DNA of 49,018 nucleotides from Streptomyces sp. SolWspMP-5a-2 (GTDB taxonomy: Bacteria > Actinomycetota > Actinomycetes > Streptomycetales > Streptomycetaceae). The stretch spans positions 1-49,018 of the forward strand of contig NZ_FMCI01000400.1 in NCBI RefSeq assembly GCF_900091845.1. Reading direction: 5' to 3'. How positions within the stretch are numbered: the first letter of the stretch is position 1; every line of letters starts with the position of its first letter. The notes beneath the pieces were generated by a model that was not told the origin of the DNA, did no database searches, and was given only the letters and a program-made list of their open reading frames with translations. Position numbers and translations under genes: made by a program. Shown piece after piece: positions 9,719 through 21,700 of the stretch.

Positions 9719-12700
9719 GTGCCCGAGGTCGCGGCCGACGACGACTTCTTCGCGCTCGGCGGCCACTCCCTGCTCGCCGTGCGCCTCGTGGAGCACCTGC
9801 ACGAGCGGGGCGTCCGCGTCGACACGCGGACCCTGTTCACCGCTCCGACCCCCGCCGCGCTCGCCGCCGCCGCCGGACCCGAGCCGGTCGAGGTCCCCGG
9901 GGCCACCGTCCCGCCCGGCACCACGCGCATCACCCCCGAGATGGTGCCGCTCGCCGGTCTCACCGAGGCCGAACTGCGCACCGTCACCGACGCGCTGCCC
10001 GGCGGCGCGGCCGACGTCGCCGACATCTACCCGTTGGGCCCGCTGCAGGAAGGCATCTTCTTCCACCACCGGCTGCACACCGGATCCGGTACCGAAGGCG
10101 GCGACCCCTACGTCGTGCGGTACGTCCTGGGCTTCGACACCCGGGCCGGGCTCGACGCCTTCCTCGCGGCGCTGTCCCGGGTCGTCGACCGCCACGACGT
10201 CCTGCGCACCTCCCTCGCCTGGACGGGCCTGCCGCACCCGGTGCAGGTCGTGCACCGGCACGCCGACCTGCCCGTCACCGAGGTCGGCCTCACGGACGGC
10301 ACGGCCGGTGAACAGGACGCCGCCGCACGGCTGCTGGCCCTCGACGACGAACCCATGGACCTGCGCCGCGCCCCCCTGATGGACGCCAGGACCGCGGCCG
10401 ACCCCGGCACCGGCCGCTGGCTGCTCGCCGTCCGCATGCACCACATCACCCAGGACCACACCACCCTCGACCTCGTGCTGCGCGAGGTCACCGCCCTCCT
10501 CGACGGCCGGGGCGTCGACCTCCCCGCGCCCCGGCCCTACCGCACCTTCGTCGGGCAGGCTCTGCTGAGCGCGTCCGCCCGGGACGACAGCGCCCACTTC
10601 ACCCGGCTGCTGGGCGACGTCACCGAACCCACCGCGCCCTTCGGGGTGCTGGAGGCCCGCGGCGACGGGGACGACGTCGCCGAACGCCGCACCCCCCTGG
10701 ACCCGCGGCTGACGGACAGGCTGCGCGCGCAGGCCCGCCGCGCCGGGGTGAGCGCCGCGACCGTGCTGCACGTGGTGTGGTCCCGCGTGCTGTCCGCCGT
10801 CTCCGGACGCGACGACGTCGTCTTCGGCACCCTCCTCCTCGGCCGGATGGGGACCGGCGACGGCGCGGGCCAGGTGCCCGGCCTGTTCATCAACACCCTC
10901 CCGGTACGGGCCCGCACCGACCGCACCGACGTGACCGGCGCGGTCCGCGCCATGCACCGCCAGCTCGCCGAACTGATGGCGCACGAACACGCCCCGCTCG
11001 CCGCGGCCCAGCGCGCCAGCGGCGTACAGGCCCCCGCGCCGCTGTTCACCGCCGTCCTGAACTACCGGCACAACGGCTCAGGCGCCCCCGGGACCGTCCT
11101 GCCCGCCGGGGCCGAACTCCTCGCCTTCCGGGAGCGCACCAACTACCCGCTGCTCGTCTCCGTCGACGACGACGGCCACGCGCTGGCCCTCGCCGTCCAG
11201 GCCACCGCGGCCATCGACCCCGACCTCGTCACCCGGCTGCTGCTCGCCACCACCGACCACGTGGTCACCGCCCTCGAAGAGGCCCCGCACACCCCGCTCG
11301 CCGACGTCGACGTGCTGCCCGCGGCGGAACGGCACCGCATCCTCACCGAGTGGAACGACACCGGCCACCCCGACCTGGCGCCCACCCTCACCGACCTGTT
11401 CGCCGACCGCGCCGCCGCCTCCCCGCACGCGCCCGCACTCGCCTTCGCCGACGACCGTCTCGACTACGCCGCACTGGACGCCCGCGCCAACCGGCTGGCC
11501 CGGCACCTGATCGGTCTCGGCGCCGGGCCCGAAGGACGCGTCCTGCTCCTCATGGACCGCTCGCCCGACCTCGTCACCGCGCTCCTCGCGGTCCTGAAGA
11601 CCGGCGCCGCGTACGTCCCCGTCGACCCGGACCAGCCCGCCGACCGCATCGCCCACCTGTGCGCCGACGCCGCCCCGGTGGCCGTGCTCGCCACCGGCGC
11701 CACCGCCGCGCGCGTGCCCGCCTCCGCCCCGGCCCCGGTCGTCGTCGACGACCCCGCCGTCCGCGCCGAGGTCGCCGCCCGGCCCGCCGCACCGCTCACC
11801 CAGGACGAGCGCACCGGCCCGCTGCGCCCCGACCACCCCGCCTACGTCATCTACACCTCCGGCTCCACCGGCACCCCCAAGGGCGTCGTCGTCCCGCACT
11901 CCGGCGCCGTCAACCTGCTCGCCCTGCGCTGGCCTGACCTGCGCGCCGACGACCGGCTCCTGCAGTTCGCGTCGATCGGCTTCGACGTCGCCACCTGGGA
12001 GATCATGACGGCCTTCGCCGCCGGAGCCTGCCTCGTCGTCGCCCCCGCCGACCGCCTGCTGCCCGGCGCCGGACTGGAGGACGTGATCGAACGGCACGCC
12101 GTCACCCACCTCCAACTGCCGCCCACCGTCCTCGGCATGGTCGAGGACGACCACCGGCTCGACTCCGTGCGCACCCTGTGGGTCGCGGGCGAGGCCCTCG
12201 CACCGGCGCTCGTGGACCGCTGGGGCGCCGGCCGCTGGTTCGGCAACGCCTACGGCCCGACCGAGATCACGGTCATCGCCGCCGCCGACGGCCCGCTGCG
12301 CCCCGGCGACGCCCCCTCCATCGGCCGCCCCCTGCCCGGCGTCAGGCTGTACGTCCTCGACGCCCGCCTGCGCCCCGTCCCCGACGGTGTCGACGGCGAC
12401 CTGTACGTCGCGGGCGCGGGCGTGGCCCGCGGCTACCTCGACCGCCCCGGCCTCACCGCCGAGCGCTTCCTCGCCGACCCGTTCGGCCGCCCCGGGACCC
12501 GCATGTACCGCACCGGCGACATCGTGCGCCGGACCACCGGAGGCAGCCTGCTGTACACCGGACGCGCCGACGACCAGGTCAAGATCCGCGGCTTCCGCGT
12601 CGAACCGGGCGAGATCGAGACCCGGCTGACCGAGCACGAGGACATCGCGCACGCCGCGGTCGTCGTCCGCGAGGACGTCCCCGGCGACAAGCGGCTCGTC

Positions 12701-15700
12701 GCCTACGTGGTGCCCGTCCGGCCCGGCGCGGCCGACCTGCCCGCCGTGCTCCGCGCCCACCTCGCCGCCCGCCTCCCCACCCACCTGGTGCCCGCCGCGT
12801 TCGTGCCGCTCGACCGCCTGCCGCTGTCGGTCAACGGCAAGCTCGACCGGGCGGCCCTGCCCGCCCCGGACCTCACCACCGCGGGCGGCGCGCGCCCCGC
12901 GGGCCCCCGTGAGGAACTGCTCTGCTCGGTCTTCGCGCAGGTGCTGAACGTGGACCGGGTGGGCGTGGACGACGACTTCTTCGCGCTGGGCGGCCACTCG
13001 CTGCTCGCCGTCCGCCTCGTGGGCCGCATCCGCGCCCTGTTCGACGCGGAGATCCCCGTGCACGCCGTCTTCGAGACGCCGTCGGTGGCGGGGTTGGCGG
13101 CGCGGTTGGAGGGGGTGTCGGGGGGAGAGGTGCGTCCTGCGGTGGTGGCGGGGGTGCGGCCGGTGCGGTTGCCGTTGTCGTTCGCGCAGCGCCGGTTGTG
13201 GTTCGTGGACCGGTTGGAGGGGGCGAGCGCGCTGTACAACATTCCGTTGGTGGTGCGGTTGTCGGGCCGGGTGGACGTGGGTGCGCTGGGGGAGGCGCTG
13301 GGTGATGTGGTGGCGCGTCATGAGGCGTTGCGGACGCGGTTCCCGCAGGTGGAGGGGGAGCCGTTCCAGGAGGTGGTGCCGGTCGGGGACGCGGTGGTGG
13401 ATCTCGCGGTGGTCGATGTTGCGGAAGGGGAGTTGGAGGGGCGGATCGGGGAGGCGTCGGGTCATGTCTTCGATCTGGCGGGTGAGCTTCCGGTGCGTGC
13501 CTCGCTGCTGAGGGTGGACGAGGAACGTGCGGTGTTCGTGCTGGTGGTGCATCACATCGCGGGTGACGGCTGGTCCCTGGCGCCGCTGTGGCGCGACCTC
13601 TCCACCGCCTACACCGCCCGCCGCGCGGGGAAGACCCCGGACCTGGCGCCCCTCGCGGTCCAGTACGCCGACTACACCCTGTGGCAGCGCGACCTGCTCG
13701 GCGACGCCGACGAGCCCGGCAGCGTCCTCGCCCGGCAGTTCGCCCACTGGCGGGCGGCGCTCGACGGCGCCCCCGCGGAACTCGCCCTGCCCGCCGACCG
13801 GCCCCGCCCCGCCGTCGAGAGCCACCGCGGCGGGGCCGTCCCCGTCCACGTGCCCGCCGCGCTGCACGGGCGGCTGGCGGAGCTGGCGCGGGCCGAGGGC
13901 GTCACCATGTTCATGGTGTGGCACGCCGCGGTCGCGGTGCTGCTGTCCCGGCTGGGCGCGGGCGAGGACATCCCGCTGGGCAGCCCGGTCGCGGGCCGCA
14001 CCGACGAGGCGCTGGAGGACCTGGTCGGCTTCTTCGTCAACACCCTGGTCCTGCGCACCGACCTGTCCGGCGACCCCACCTTCACCGAGGTCCTCGCGCG
14101 GGTGCGCCGGGACGCCCTGGACGCCCTGCACCACCAGGACGTCCCCTTCGAACGGCTGGTGGAGGAACTGGCCCCGCCCCGGTCGATGGGCCGTCACCCC
14201 CTCTTCCAGACCGTCCTGGAGGTGCAGTCCACCCCCCTCCTCGTCCCGGAACTCGACGGGGCGGACGCGCAGGTGCTCCCCTCCACCGTCCGAGACGCCA
14301 AGTTCGACCTCGACCTGCAGGTCGCCGAGCGCTTCGACGCCGAGGGCAGGCCCGCCGGGATGGAGGGCGTGGTCGTCTACGCCGCCGACCTCTTCGACCA
14401 CGCCACGGCCGAGACCCTGACCGCCCGGCTGCTGCGCGTCCTGGCCGCCGTCGCCGCCGTACCCGGGGCCCGGGTGCACACCGTCGACGTCCTCGGGACC
14501 GCCGAACGCCGGCGGATCGTGGAGGAGTGGTCCCGCGAGCAGCCGCAGATCGCCGGGCCCGACGCCCGGGTCTACGTCCTCGACGACCGTCTCGCGCCCG
14601 TGCCGCCCGGCGTGCCCGGACGCGTCCACGTCACCGGAGGCGCACCCGCGGACGACACCGTGCCCTGCCCGTTCACCGACGACGGCGCCCCCCTGCGGCC
14701 CACCGGCGCGCACGCCCGCTGGGACGACCACGGCGGACTGCACGTGCTCGCCCCCGACGACGCGACGGCGGCCCCCACCGGACCGCCCGCCGCCCAGGTC
14801 GCCCGGCGCGCGCCGGGCGTGCGCGCCGAACTGCTGCGCACGGTCTTCGCGCAGGTGCTGAACGTGGACCGGGTGGGCCTCGACGACGACTTCTTCGCCC
14901 TCGGCGGCCACTCCCTCCAGGCCGTCCGCCTGGTCAGCCGCATCCGCGCCGTCCTCGGCGTCGAACTGCGCGTCCGCGACCTCTTCGAGACGCCGTCGGT
15001 GGCGGGGTTGGCGGCGCGGTTGGAGGGCGTGTCGGGGGGAGAGGTGCGTCCTGCGGTGGTGGCGGGGGAGCGGCCGGTGCGGTTGCCGTTGTCGTTCGCG
15101 CAGCGCCGGTTGTGGTTCGTGGACCGGTTGGATGGGGCGAGCGCGCTGTACAACATTCCGTTGGTGGTGCGGTTGTCGGGCCGGGTGGACGCGGTGGCGC
15201 TGGGGGAGGCGCTGGGTGATGTGGTGGCGCGTCATGAGGCGTTGCGGACGCGGTTCCCGCAGGTGGAGGGGGAGCCGTTCCAGGAGGTAGTGCCGGTCGG
15301 GGACGCGGTGGTGGATCTCGCGGTGGTCGATGTGCCCGAGGGGGAGTTGGAGGGGCGGATCGGGGAGGTGTCGGGTCATGTCTTCGATCTGGCGGGTGAG
15401 CTGCCGGTGCGTGCCTCGCTGCTGAGGGCGGACGACGAGTTCTCGGTGCTGGTGCTGGTGGTGCATCACATCGCGGGTGACGGCTGGTCCCTGGCGCCGC
15501 TGTGGCGCGACCTCTCCACCGCCTACACCGCACGCCTGGAAGGAGACGCACCGCACTTCGCGCCCCTGCCGGTCCAGTACGCCGACTACACCCTGTGGCA
15601 GCAGCGGCTGTTCGGGGACGAGGACGACCCCGGCAGCAGGCTCACCGCACAGGTCGAACACTGGCGGACCGTCCTCGACGGCGTCCCCCGGGAACTCGCC

Positions 15701-18700
15701 CTGCCCTTCGACCGGCCCCGCCCCGCGGTACCCGGACGCGGTGGAGGCTGGGCGGACATCCACGTGCCCGCCGCGCTCCACGGGCGGCTGGCGGAGCTGG
15801 CGCGGGCCGAGGGCGTCACCATGTTCATGGTGTGGCACGCCGCGGTCGCGGTGCTGTTCTCCCGGCTGGGCGCCGGTGAGGACATCCCGCTGGGCAGCCC
15901 CGTCGCGGGCCGCACCGACGAAGCACTGGAGGACCTGGTCGGCTTCTTCCTCAACACCCTCGTGCTGCGCACCGACCTGTCCGGCGACCCCACCTTCACC
16001 GAGGTGCTGCGCCGGGTGCGCACGACGGCGCTGGACGCCCTCGACCACCAGGATGTCCCCTTCGACCGCCTCGTGGAGAAACTGGCACCGGCCCGCTACA
16101 CCGACCGGGTCCCCTTCTTCCAGGTCCTGCTGGCCGTGCAGAACATGCCGCAGGCCCACGTGTCGATGCCCGGCCTCGACGTGCAGGCCGGACCCGGCAA
16201 AACCACGACCGCCAAGGTCGACCTCGACTTCCAGGTCGTCGAACTCCACGACGGGAGCGGCGCGCCCGACGGCATGACCGGCGGACTCACCTACGCCACC
16301 GACCTCTTCGACCACTCCACCGCACAGACCCTCGTCGACCGGCTGCTGCGCGTCCTGGACGCCGCGACCGCGGACCCCACCCGGCCCGTCGCCCGGATCG
16401 ACCTCTACGACAGCGCCGAACGCAGCCGCCTGCTCAGCGAGTCGAACGGGGCCCGCAGCGACACCCTGGCCCTCACCGTCCCCGAGGTGTTCGCCGTCCG
16501 CGCGTCCCGCGCGCCGAAGGCGGTCGCCCTGTTCTGCCAGGACGGGCAGATCACCTACGGCGAACTGGAGGCCCGCTCCAACCGGCTCGCCCACCACCTC
16601 ATCGACCTCGGCGTCGGCCCCGAGACACCGGTCGGCGTCGTCATGGACCGCTCCCCGGACGTCGTCACCACCCTCCTCGCCGTCCTGAAGGCGGGCGGCG
16701 CCTACCTCACCCTCGACCCCGCCCAGCCGGTCTCCCGCACCCGCGAGATGCTCCACCGCGCCGGAGTCACCGTGTGCCTGGCCGACGGCCGGTACGCCGG
16801 GGAGGCACGCGAGCTGGTCGACACCGTCGTCGTCGCCGACGCGGGCGACGCCGAGTGGGCCGACCGGCCCGCCACCGCCGTCGCCGGACGCAGCCTGCCC
16901 GACCAGCTCGCCTACATCATGTTCACCTCCGGCTCCACCGGAGAGCCCAAGGGCATCGGGGTCACCCACCGCGACGTCGTCGACCTCGCCGGTGACCGCT
17001 GCTGGCGGCACCCCGGCACCGCCCGCGGCATGTTCGCCGCACCGCACACCTTCGACGGCTCCACCGTCGAACTGTGGGTGCGGCTGCTCACCGGCGGCGA
17101 ACTCGTCGTCACCCCGCCCGGCCGGACCGACGCCGCCCGGCTGCGCTCCCTCGTCGCCGACCACGGACTGACCCACGCCCACCTGACCGCCGGTCTGTTC
17201 CGGGTCATCGCCGAGGAGGACCCCGGCGCCTTCGCCGGTGTCCTCGACGTGCTCACCGGCGCCGACGTGGTGCCCAGGGAGGCCGTCCGCCGCGTCCTGG
17301 AGGCCGCCCCCGGGATCGTCGTCCGCAGCAGCTACGGACCGACCGAGGTCACCGTCATCGGCACCCAGATCCCGCTGACCGACCCCGACACCATCGGCGA
17401 CGTCGTCCCGATCGGCCGCCCGCTGGACAACACCGGCGTGTACGTCCTCGACGCGGCCCTCGAACCGGTCCCGGTCGGTGTCGCCGGCGAGGCGTACATC
17501 TCCGGCGCCGGACTCGCCCGCGGCTACGTCGGCCGGGCCGCGCTCACCGCGGAACGGTTCGTGGCCTGCCCGTTCGAAGAGGCAGGCGCCCGGATGTACC
17601 GCACCGGCGACCTGGTGCGCCGACGCGCCGACGGCGCGCTGGAGTTCGTCGCCCGCGCCGACGACCAGGTGAAGATCCGCGGATTCCGGGTGGAACCCGG
17701 TGAGGTCGAGTCGCTGCTGGCCGGCCACCCCGCGATCGCCCAGTCGGTCGTCACCGTCCGCGAGGACGTCCCCGGCGACAAGCGCCTGGTGGCCTACGTG
17801 ACCCCGGCCCCCGGCGAACAGCTCACCGGCGTCCGCGAGTTCGCCGCCGCGCGACTGCCCGAGTACCTGGTGCCCGACGCCGTGGTGGAACTGGACCGGC
17901 TCCCGCTCACCCCCAACGGCAAGGTGGACCGCGCGGCCCTGCCCGCACCCGGGGCCGTCGCCGCCGGGGCGGTCCGCAGGCCGCCCTCCCCGCGCGAGGA
18001 ACTGCTCTGCTCGGTCTTCGCGCAGGTACTGAACGTGGACCGGGTGGGCGTGGACGACGACTTCTTCGTGCTCGGCGGCCACTCGCTGCTCGCCGTGCGC
18101 CTGGTGAGCCGCATCCGGACCGTCCTCGGCGTGGAGATCCCCGTGCACGCCGTCTTCGAGGCGTCCACGGTCAGCGGCCTGGCCGCCACCGTCGAGGCGG
18201 TCCAGACCGGCACCACGCGACCCGCGCTGACCGCCGGACCGCGTCCCGAGCGGCTGCCCCTGTCGTACGCCCAGCGCCGCCTGTGGTTCCTGGACCGTCT
18301 CGAGGGCGCCGGCACCCTCTACAACGTCCCGCTCGCCCTGCGCCTGACCGGCGCGCTCGACACCGCGGCGCTGCGCTCCGCCTTCACCGACCTGCTCGCC
18401 CGGCACGAGAGCCTGCGCACACGCTTCCTCCAGATCGACGGCGAGCCCTACCAGGACATCGTCGCCGCCGACGCGTTCGCCCCCTGCTTCGACGTCCGGA
18501 CCGTGGACCGCGAGGAACTCGACGCCCGGGTCACCGAGGCCGCGGACCACGTCTTCGACCTCACCGCCGGGCCGCCCGTGCGGGCCACCCTGCTCCAGGT
18601 GGACGGCCCCGGCGCCCGGGAGGCGGTGCTCGTCCTGGTCACCCACCACATCGTCGCCGACGGATGGTCCATGGTCCCGCTGCTGCGCGACCTGTCCACC

Positions 18701-21700
18701 GCCTACACCGCCCGGCAGGCGGGCCGCGCCCCCGGCTGGGAACCGCTGCCCGTGCAGTACGCCGACCACGCCCTGTGGCAGCGCGGCCTACTCGGCGACG
18801 GCGACGACCCGGACAGCCTCCTGGGCCGCCAGGTCGCCTTCTGGAAGGACGCGTTGAAGGGCAGCCCCGAGGAACTGGACCTGCCCACGGACCGGCCGCG
18901 GCCCGCCGTGGCGACCAGGGAGGGCCGCTGGGTCCCGATGACCGCACCGGCCGGACTCCACGAGAAGCTGGCGAAACTCGCCGTCGACCAGGGCGCCACC
19001 ACGTTCATGGTGTGGCAGGCGGCGCTCGCCGTACTGCTCTCCCGGCTCGGCGCCGGGCAGGACATCCCGATCGGGAGCCCCGTCGCAGGCCGGACCGACG
19101 AGGCCGCCGACGACCTCATCGGCTTCTTCGTCAACACCCTGGTGCTGCGCACCGATCTCTCCGGCGACCCGACCTTCACCGAGGTGCTCGGCCGGGTGCG
19201 CGGCTCGGCGCTGGGCGCCCTGGGACACCAGGACGTGCCGTTCGAGCGGCTCGTCGAGGAACTGTCGCCGACCCGTTCGCGGGCCCGCCACCCCCTCTTC
19301 CAGGTGCTGCTCGCCGTGCAGAACGTGCCCACCGCCTCCGTCGACCTGCCGGGCCTGCGCGTCGAGGCCCTGACCACCGACGTGACCCGCGCCAAGTTCG
19401 ACCTCGACCTCCACGTCGCCGAACGCTTCGACGACGAGGGACGGCCCGCCGGGATCGACGGCGGCGTCACCTACGCCACCGACCTCTTCGACCGGGCCAC
19501 GGTCGAGGCGCTCCTCGCCCGCCTCCTGCTCGTGCTGGAGTCCGTCGTCGAGGAACCCGACCGGCGCGTCCGTGACATCGGACTGCTCGACACGGCCGAA
19601 CGCGGCCGCATCCTCACCCGGTGGAACGACACGGCGCGCCCGGCGCCGGCCGCCACCGTGCCCGACCACTTCCGGGCCCAGGCCGCCCGCACCCCGCAGG
19701 CCCTCGCCCTGGTCGCGGACGGCACCCGGATGACCTACGCCGAACTCGACACGGCCTCCGACCGGCTCGCCCGCCACCTCGCCGCCCGCGGCGCGGGACC
19801 CGAGCGCCTCGTCGCCGTCGCCATGGACCGCTCGCCCGAGATGGTCGTCGCCTTCCTCGCCGTGCTGAAGTCCGGCAGCGCCTACCTGCCCGTCGACGTC
19901 GGCTACCCCGCCGCCCGGATCGAGCTGATGCTGCGCGACGCCGACCCCGTCGCCGTCCTCACCACGGGCGACGTCGCCGACCGGCTGCCCGCGACCCCGG
20001 CCGCACCGCGGGTCGTCCTCCTGGACGACCCGCGGACCCGGGCGGCGGTGGCCGCCGAGGACGGCGCGGTCCCGGCGGGCCCGCCGCACCCGGACAGCGC
20101 CGCCTACACCATCTACACCTCCGGCTCCACCGGCACGCCCAAGGGCGTCGCCGTCACCCACCGGGCCATCGACCGCCTGGTCCGCCCCGCCGACTACGCG
20201 GACGTGCGCGCCGGGGACGTCGTCCCCCACCTCGGGTCGGTCTCCTTCGACTCCACCACCTTCGAGATCTGGGCCACCCTGCTCAACGGAGCCACCCTGG
20301 CCGTGGGACCCGCGGGCACCCCCTCCGTGGCCGTGCTGCGCGCCTTCCTCGCCGAGCACCGGGCCACCGTCCTCCTGCTGCCCACCGGCCTTCTGCACCA
20401 GGTCATCGACCTCGACGTGGAGGCGCTGCGGGGGGTCCGCTCCCTGATGACCGGCGGCGACGCGCTCTCCGCCGAGCACTGCCGCACCCTGCTCGACACC
20501 CTGCCGGGCACCACGCTGACCAACGGCTACGGCCCCACCGAGAGCACCACCTACACCCACACCCACGCCGTCACCCGCGCGGACGTCGACAGCGGCCGGG
20601 GCGTCCCCCTCGGCAGGCCCCTGGCCCGCACCCGCGCCTACGTCCTCGACGGCGCCCTGCACCCGGTGCCCGTCGGCGTCCCGGGCGAGCTGTACGTGGC
20701 GGGCGACGGCCTCGCCCGCGGCTACGCGGACCGGCCGGGCCTGACCGCCGAGCGCTTCGTGGCCTGCCCGTTCGAGGAGAAGGGCGCCCGGATGTACCGC
20801 ACCGGCGACCTGGTGCGGTGGCGGTCCGACGGTGTGCTGGAGTTCGTCGGCAGGGTCGACGACCAGGCCAAGATCGCCGGGTTCCGCGTCGAGCCCGGCG
20901 AGGTGGAGGCCACCGTCTCCGCGCACCCCGAGGTCGCCCAGGCCGTGGTCGTCGTCCGGGAGGACACCCCCGGCGACAAGCGCCTGGCCGCCTACGTGGC
21001 ACCGGTGGACCCCGCCGCGGACGCCCGTGAACTGGCCGCGCGCATACGGGAGTTCGTCGGAGGCCGACTGCCCGACCACCTGGTGCCGTCCTTCGTGTCC
21101 GTCCTCGAACGCCTGCCGCTCACCCCGAACGGCAAGGTCGACCGGGGCGGCCTGCCCGCTCCCGACCCGGTGTCGGAGACCGGCACCGCCCGCACGGCGT
21201 CCTCCCCGTACGAAGAGCTGCTGGCCATGGTCTTCGCCGAGGTCCTCGGGGTGCCGCGGGTCGGCCCCGACGACGACTTCTTCGCCCTGGGCGGGCACTC
21301 GCTGCTGGCGGTACGGCTGGTCAGCCGCATCCGCGCGGTCCTCGGCGCGGAGACCTCCGTGGCGGCCGTGTTCGAGACCCCGACCGTGTCCGGTCTCGCC
21401 CGGCGGCTCGCCCAGGCGGGCGGACCGCCCCGGCCGGTCGTGGCGCCCGTGCCGCGGCCCCCCGTGGTGCCGGTGTCCTACGGGCAGAGCCGCCTGTGGT
21501 TCGTCGACCGCATCGAGGGACCCAACCACCTCTACAACATCTGCCTGATGCTCCGGATCTCCGGCGAGCTGGACCCGGTCGCCCTGCGCACCGCCCTCGC
21601 GGACGTGGTGGCCCGGCACGAGAGCCTGCGCACCACCTTCCCCCAGGTCGACGACCGGCCCTCCCAGCACGTCCTGCCCGCCGACGCGGCGGCCGTCGCC

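Noticed and set aside
11078..18769. Very long open frame on the minus strand opposite the NRPS (2563 codons), and others such as 18788-25531 and 34647-37922
   Set aside because: These are antisense frames kept open by high GC and C-ending codons. Their translations are low-complexity Gly/Val/Gln/His-rich text without domains, and the opposite strand encodes clear NRPS domains.
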